Assembly (NCBI GenBank): GCA_047637535.1
Contig: JBLIKY010000080.1
Location: 1-9,734 of the forward strand
Length of the DNA: 9,734 bases
Direction of reading: 5' to 3'
Source: UBA2040 sp047637535
Lineage (GTDB): Bacteria > Bacteroidota > Bacteroidia > Flavobacteriales_D > Crocinitomicaceae
Shown here piece after piece: positions 5,663 to 9,734 of the stretch (its first letter is position 1; each line of letters opens with the position of its first letter). The position numbers were made by a program, and so were the translations under genes. Under the pieces are notes generated by a model, which had not been told where the DNA came from, searched no databases, and saw only the letters and a program-made list of their open reading frames with translations.

Positions 5663-6541
5663 ATGAGTGTACTCGTAAATAAAGATTCTAAAGTAATTGT
5701 TCAAGGATTCACAGGAAGTGAAGGAACGTTTCACGCTGGTCAAATGATCGAATACGGAACCAACGTTGTTGGAGGTGTTACACCAGGAAAAGGAGGCCAA
5801 AAGCACCTTGACAAACCCGTTTTCAATACAGTTGCCGAAGCCGTTGAAAAAGCCGGAGCAGATGTTTCAATTATATTCGTTCCGCCAGCATTTGCTGCTG
5901 ATGCGATAATGGAAGCTGCAAATGCTGGAATCAAAGTTATTGTTTGTATTACAGAAGGAATTCCTGTTGCTGACATGGTTAAAGCCAAAGAATACATTGC
6001 AGGTTTTGATACAAGATTGATCGGACCTAACTGTCCTGGTGTTATCACAGCGGGTGAAGCGAAAGTTGGTATCATGCCAGGTTTTGTATTCAAGAAAGGT
6101 AAAATCGGTATCGTTTCTAAATCAGGAACATTGACATACGAAGCTGCAGACCAAGTTGCGAAAGCAGGAATGGGAATCACAACGGCTATCGGAATCGGTG
6201 GAGATCCAATTATCGGAACGACTACCAAAGAAGCTGTCGAATTATTGATGAACGATCCAGAAACAGAAGGAATCGTAATGATCGGTGAAATCGGAGGAAA
6301 TCTTGAAGCAATTGCAGCGAGATGGATCAAAGAAAACGGAACGAAGCCAGTAGTTGGATTCATCGCAGGTGAAACTGCTCCTAAAGGACGTACAATGGGT
6401 CACGCAGGTGCTATTGTTGGAGGTGATGACGATACAGCAGAAGCTAAGAAAAGAATTATGATTGAATGCGGAATTCACGTTGTTAATTCTCCAGCAGAAA
6501 TCGGAAAGAAAATGAAAGAAGTTATGAGCGTTATGGCTTAA
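5663..6541 (+). CDS. sucD: Succinate-CoA ligase (ADP- or GDP-forming), alpha subunit
   Basis: SucD with SucC interconverts succinyl-CoA plus NDP plus phosphate and succinate plus CoA plus NTP, the substrate-level phosphorylation step of the TCA cycle. The 292-residue product has the standard length. The CoA-binding domain shows VQGFTGSEGTFH (13-24), GVTPGKGG (38-45) and IIFVPP (70-75). The middle part has CITEGIP (95-101) and the signature GPNCPG (121-126). The ligase domain contains SKSGTLTYE (152-160), the IGIGGDP loop (176-182), GEIGG (208-212), and the phosphorylated histidine His247 in GHAGA. All catalytic features are present. No sucC lies in the window, and in many Bacteroidota the two genes are unlinked. 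Its own promoter and a downstream terminator make it a single-gene transcript. Regular use of GGA, GAA and AAA codons fits a well-expressed gene. Nucleotide preference is decided by the beta subunit and cannot be told here. Confidence 0.96.
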   Translation: MSVLVNKDSKVIVQGFTGSEGTFHAGQMIEYGTNVVGGVTPGKGGQKHLDKPVFNTVAEAVEKAGADVSIIFVPPAFAADAIMEAANAGIKVIVCITEGIPVADMVKAKEYIAGFDTRLIGPNCPGVITAGEAKVGIMPGFVFKKGKIGIVSKSGTLTYEAADQVAKAGMGITTAIGIGGDPIIGTTTKEAVELLMNDPETEGIVMIGEIGGNLEAIAARWIKENGTKPVVGFIAGETAPKGRTMGHAGAIVGGDDDTAEAKKRIMIECGIHVVNSPAEIGKKMKEVMSVMA

Positions 6542-6563
6542 GAATAACTTTTCAAATATATTT

Positions 6564-6598
6564 AATCCCGAATTCTTTATTGAGTTCGGGATTTTTTT
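6564..6598 (+). terminator. Intrinsic terminator of sucD
   Basis: AATCCCGAA (6564-6572) pairs perfectly with TTCGGGATT (6585-6593), a 9-base stem with a CCCG/CGGG core and a 12-base loop, and a run of seven T spans 6592-6598. It lies 22 bases after the sucD stop and ends the transcript before the protease promoter. Confidence 0.88.
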
Positions 6599-6604
6599 GT
6601 CTTA

Positions 6605-6635
6605 TTTGTTTTATAAATAAAAAAAACTAAATTTG
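6605..6635 (+). promoter_or_regulatory. Promoter of the M4 protease gene (TTTG, 19 bases, TAAATTTG)
   Basis: TTTG at 6605-6608 and TAAATTTG at 6628-6635 are 19 bases apart, which fits the Bacteroidota consensus spacing and both elements exactly. It starts directly after the sucD terminator. Transcription would begin near 6640, leaving an untranslated leader of about 60 bases before the ATG at 6702, much longer than for the other genes here. Confidence 0.65.
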
Positions 6636-6679
6636 TTATACCAAAACAATAACTAAGGAAACCCCAATCTACATTGGAG

Positions 6680-6709
6680 ATGAATTTAATTAGTCACTAC
6701 TATGAATAA
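6680..6709 (+). other. Possible short upstream reading frame overlapping the protease start
   Basis: ATG at 6680 opens a nine-codon frame (MNLISHYYE) ending with TAA at 6707-6709, so it runs over the protease ATG at 6702 in another frame. Just before it, CCAAT (6664-6668) and ATTGG (6673-6677) form a 5-base hairpin with a 4-base loop. A GGAG abuts the ATG and is too close to act as a normal ribosome site. There is no direct evidence that it is translated. Confidence 0.25.
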
Positions 6710-9700
6710 GCAAATCTTCCTACTTCTATCCCTTTTTTTTATTTTCAACTTCACTTTGTGGTCTCAAGATTTTTCAAGATTAAATCTTCCAGAGCTTTCG
6801 CATCAAGTTGAAACTATTCGAACAAATCCCAAGACTAACCAATTTGAATATATTAAATTCAATCCTAATTTCTTTTTAAATGAAGTCAATGCCTCTTCAT
6901 GGATCAATGCCTTAATTGAATTGGATGACAACTTCTCTTGGATACCTTTTAACTCTATCGAAGATAAATTGGGATTTAAACATACCCGTTTAAGAATGCA
7001 TTATAAAGGCGTTCCAATCGAAACCTATCAATTTATTCTTCATTTAAAAAACAACCTTATTGAATCCATTAATGGAGAATATCCACAATTTATAAAATCA
7101 ATAAGTGACGACGCCAAAATTTCTAAAGACAGAGCACAAGAACTGGCTAAATTGAATCTCAGCCAAGGCTTTCGAAAAGAGTGTATTTGGCGTACCGACA
7201 ATTTAGAACCTACCACTACTCTCTATATTCATCAAAACAACAAATTAATATTATGTCATAAGGTTGACGTTTATTCTGTTTCTCCTTTGGGGCGTTATTA
7301 TGTATATGTTGACGCCGGTACAGCTGAAATTATTTACAAAGAGGAAAGAATTCACGAAGCTGATGAAGTAGGAACGGCAGAAACAAAATACAGCGGCACT
7401 CAAAACATCACAACCGATAGTTTTAATGGAGGGTTTAGACTGAGAGAATCTGGCAGAGGTCAAGGGATAAACACCTTAAACCTAAACAATGGAACATCAT
7501 ATGGATCAGCTACAGATTTTGTAGATTCCGACAACTATTGGAACACCACAACTAATCAAGACAACGCTGCTTACGATGCTCACTTAGGGTCCGAAGCGGT
7601 TTATGATTACTTCTTCAATAATTTTGGTAGAAACTCTTTTGACGATCAAGGTGCCCCAATAAATAGTTACGTTCATTATTCTACTGATTTTGTCAATGCC
7701 TTTTGGAATGGGTCAGAAATGACATATGGAGACGGAGATAATGTAAATTATACTGCACTAACCTCCTTGGATATAGTAGCGCACGAAATATCGCATGCCG
7801 TAACAGAATATACTGCTGGTTTAGTCTACAGTTATGAATCAGGCGCCTTGAACGAATCCTTTTCTGATATTTTTGGTGTTGCTATCGACTTTCAAGTTAA
7901 CCCAAACTCCGCAAATTATTTTATGGGTGATCAGATTCAAGTGAATGGAAATGGTTTTAGAGATATGTCCAATCCTAAATCGAAAGGAGACCCCGATACA
8001 TATGACGGTGAAAACTGGTGGACAAGTGCCGCAGATAATGGCGGGGTTCACACCAATTCTGGTGTTCAAAATTTTTGGTTTTATCTGCTAGTAAATGGTG
8101 GATCGGGAACCAACGATAACAGTGATAATTATGTCGTTAATGGGGTCGGAATGGCAAAAGCTAACCAAATTGTATACCGAAACCTATCCGTTTATTTAAG
8201 CCCGACTTCAAACTTTATGGATGCGCGAAATTATTCCATTCAATCTGCAATCGATTTATACGGAGTCTGCACCCCAGAAGTAGAAGCTGTCACCGATGCA
8301 TGGTACGCTGTTGGTGTAGGTGAGCCTTATAACGGCAATATAATTGCCGACTTTTCAGCGAACAGAACTTTCTTTTGCTCATCTCCAGCAAATGTAACCT
8401 TCACCAACAATTCCAACCCAAATGCAATAAATTTCAAATGGGACTTTGGAGATGGAAATTCAAGTATCGACGTAAACCCAAGTCATAGTTATTCTTTACC
8501 CGGTACTTATTCAGTCAAATTGATTGCTTACGGCCCTTCTAATTGTTCTACCAATGACACCTTGACCCTAGTAGATTATATATCAGTTAATACATCACCA
8601 CTTACTCCTGCTAGTTGTCAACCAGAAACGGACAGTCCTGATTCACGAAATGCAGGAATTTATGAAGTGAGTTTAAATACCCTCGTCAATACTACGGATA
8701 ATGCTTTTTCTGAAGGTTATTCCGATTATTCTTGTTTAACAAACACAGAATTGAAAGAAGGAACTTATTATAGCCTTTCAGTGACTGTTGGTAATGAATT
8801 ACAAGAAAATGTCACTGCTTGGATAGACTTTAACAACGACGGGGTGTTTGACAATACAACCGAGCAAGTATTATCTGTAATGAATGTTACTGGTAACTTC
8901 AGCCGAAATATTCTCATCCCATCTGGAGCTGTTTTGAATACTGAAATAAGAATGAGGGTAATGTCTGATGTAAATGTTTTGTTAACGGCATGTCAAGAAC
9001 CTTCCGTCGGTCAGGTTGAAGATTACTCCGTTCAAATTATTGAAAATATCGATCCTTTTGTGGCTGATTTTAGCTCAAACAAACAGAATTTAAATTCTGG
9101 TCAAAGTGTTATTTACCAGGATCTTTCAACGAAATTCCCTACCTCTTGGCTCTGGGAATTTGAGGGGGGAACTCCTGCGACTTCAACTGACCAAAACCCC
9201 ACAGTGACCTACTCTACGCAAGGAACTTTCTCTACAAAACTAAAAGTAAATAATGGAACAGAAATAGATAGTATTACCAAAGTTGATTTCATTGTAGTTC
9301 AAGATGAATATTACATTTGTAATGAAACGGAAAGTAACGGGTCAGTTGGAAAAATTTATGATTCAGGAGGACCAGACGAAGACTATTCAAATAACACCAA
9401 CTGCTCATTTCTTATCAATCCTACGTGTGCTGAAAATTTACAAATGAGCATAACACTCGACTTAGAAGACAGTTATGATTATATAACCATTTACGATGGT
9501 GAGAATAATTTAGCTCCTATGATTGGCAGTTATACCGGTGTAAATTCTGTAAGCGGACTGACTTCTAATTCAGGTAAGTTTTACATTGTATTCACAACTG
9601 ATGTCTCGATTGTAAGAAGTGGTTTCGAAATCAATTGGACTTCACAAGCAACAACCACGGAAACCATTGCTGATTTTGAGACTCAAAACGGTCAATTTGG

Positions 9701-9734
9701 TGCGGGACAATCTATTCAATTTATCGACCTTTCA
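6702..9734 (+). CDS. Secreted M4 (thermolysin-family) metalloprotease with PKD, GEVED and CUB modules, C-terminus outside window
   Basis: The frame is open for 1011 codons to the window edge. Residues 1-22 are a signal peptide ending near WSQ. Residues about 80-205 resemble the FTP/PepSY propeptide that keeps M4 enzymes inactive. The catalytic domain (about 224-538) shows the thermolysin hallmarks: NAFWNGSEMTYGDGD (332-346), zinc motif H361-E362-I-S-H365, third ligand Glu385 in NESFSD exactly 24 residues after His361 as in thermolysin, and catalytic His450 in the VHTNSG motif. It is followed by a PKD domain (about 549-630, FKWDFGDG at 578), a GEVED-type domain (about 639-780, WIDFNNDG and GQVEDY at 770-775), a second PKD (788-867), a CUB domain (873-981, Cys873, Cys901 and Cys909, TIYDG) and the start of a third PKD (from 990). 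This layout is typical of extracellular peptidases exported by type IX secretion, whose C-terminal sorting domain would lie past the window. Its role is probably degradation of external protein. Confidence 0.93.
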   Translation, partial: MNKQIFLLLSLFFIFNFTLWSQDFSRLNLPELSHQVETIRTNPKTNQFEYIKFNPNFFLNEVNASSWINALIELDDNFSWIPFNSIEDKLGFKHTRLRMHYKGVPIETYQFILHLKNNLIESINGEYPQFIKSISDDAKISKDRAQELAKLNLSQGFRKECIWRTDNLEPTTTLYIHQNNKLILCHKVDVYSVSPLGRYYVYVDAGTAEIIYKEERIHEADEVGTAETKYSGTQNITTDSFNGGFRLRESGRGQGINTLNLNNGTSYGSATDFVDSDNYWNTTTNQDNAAYDAHLGSEAVYDYFFNNFGRNSFDDQGAPINSYVHYSTDFVNAFWNGSEMTYGDGDNVNYTALTSLDIVAHEISHAVTEYTAGLVYSYESGALNESFSDIFGVAIDFQVNPNSANYFMGDQIQVNGNGFRDMSNPKSKGDPDTYDGENWWTSAADNGGVHTNSGVQNFWFYLLVNGGSGTNDNSDNYVVNGVGMAKANQIVYRNLSVYLSPTSNFMDARNYSIQSAIDLYGVCTPEVEAVTDAWYAVGVGEPYNGNIIADFSANRTFFCSSPANVTFTNNSNPNAINFKWDFGDGNSSIDVNPSHSYSLPGTYSVKLIAYGPSNCSTNDTLTLVDYISVNTSPLTPASCQPETDSPDSRNAGIYEVSLNTLVNTTDNAFSEGYSDYSCLTNTELKEGTYYSLSVTVGNELQENVTAWIDFNNDGVFDNTTEQVLSVMNVTGNFSRNILIPSGAVLNTEIRMRVMSDVNVLLTACQEPSVGQVEDYSVQIIENIDPFVADFSSNKQNLNSGQSVIYQDLSTKFPTSWLWEFEGGTPATSTDQNPTVTYSTQGTFSTKLKVNNGTEIDSITKVDFIVVQDEYYICNETESNGSVGKIYDSGGPDEDYSNNTNCSFLINPTCAENLQMSITLDLEDSYDYITIYDGENNLAPMIGSYTGVNSVSGLTSNSGKFYIVFTTDVSIVRSGFEINWTSQATTTETIADFETQNGQFGAGQSIQFIDLS

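Noticed and set aside
5740..6363. Long 207-codon open frame on the minus strand inside sucD
   Set aside because: It lies wholly antisense to a clear sucD. Its product is a low-complexity Ile/Pro/Ala/Ser-rich string without motifs, as expected from the mirror of a gene with strong codon bias.
7251..8069. Minus-strand frames within the protease gene
   Set aside because: They are short and antisense to the M4 catalytic domain with all zinc ligands in frame.
1..9734. Defence system, CRISPR array, prophage or insertion sequence
   Set aside because: I searched by eye for spaced direct repeats, terminal inverted repeats, transposase or integrase motifs, and nuclease or toxin-antitoxin pairs, and found none. 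The genes are ordinary chromosomal ones.

Overview
The window looks like core chromosome of a member of the Bacteroidota, most likely a flavobacterium-like lineage. The evidence is AT-rich coding sequence, no convincing Shine-Dalgarno sites, several promoter boxes of the Bacteroidota form TAnnTTTG, a lipobox FKBP lipoprotein, and a very large secreted protease carrying PKD, GEVED and CUB modules as seen in proteins exported by the type IX secretion system. The genus cannot be fixed from this sequence.

Layout. (1) Positions 1-152, minus strand: the first 50 codons of an unrecognised exported protein. A 113-base spacer separates it from the divergent plus-strand genes. (2) 266-2964: a tRNA maturation group, with trmD (m1G37 methyltransferase) and tsaC (first step of t6A37) overlapping by 11 bases, followed after 49 bases by a CCA-adding enzyme gene with its own promoter-like box. 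(3) 3019-5569: four tightly packed genes, namely a pRiA4b ORF-3-like protein with a strongly acidic tail, a class I SAM-dependent methyltransferase, an exported TraB/GumN-family protein and an FKBP-type isomerase lipoprotein. Gaps and overlaps are 4, 8 and 4 bases, so one transcript is likely. (4) 5663-6541: sucD, the succinate-CoA ligase alpha subunit, with a good promoter in front and a clear intrinsic terminator behind. (5) 6702 to the window end: at least 1011 codons of an M4 (thermolysin-family) metalloprotease whose stop lies beyond the window.

Function. The first group acts on tRNA: two enzymes serve position 37 beside the anticodon and one builds or repairs the 3' CCA end. The second group mixes two cytoplasmic proteins of unknown substrate with two envelope proteins. 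sucD supplies half of a TCA-cycle enzyme; its partner sucC is not here. The protease is an extracellular degradative enzyme with adhesion or substrate-binding modules. All plus-strand genes are intact, and no stretch of 300 bases lacks a gene.

I found no CRISPR array, insertion sequence, tRNA or rRNA gene, phage gene or recognisable defence system. The points most worth a second look are the promoter boxes placed almost on the trmD and cca start codons (possible leaderless mRNAs), an overlapping upstream reading frame and hairpin in the protease leader, a Ser replacing a usually conserved Asp in TrmD, and the unusual composition of the 3019-5569 gene group.
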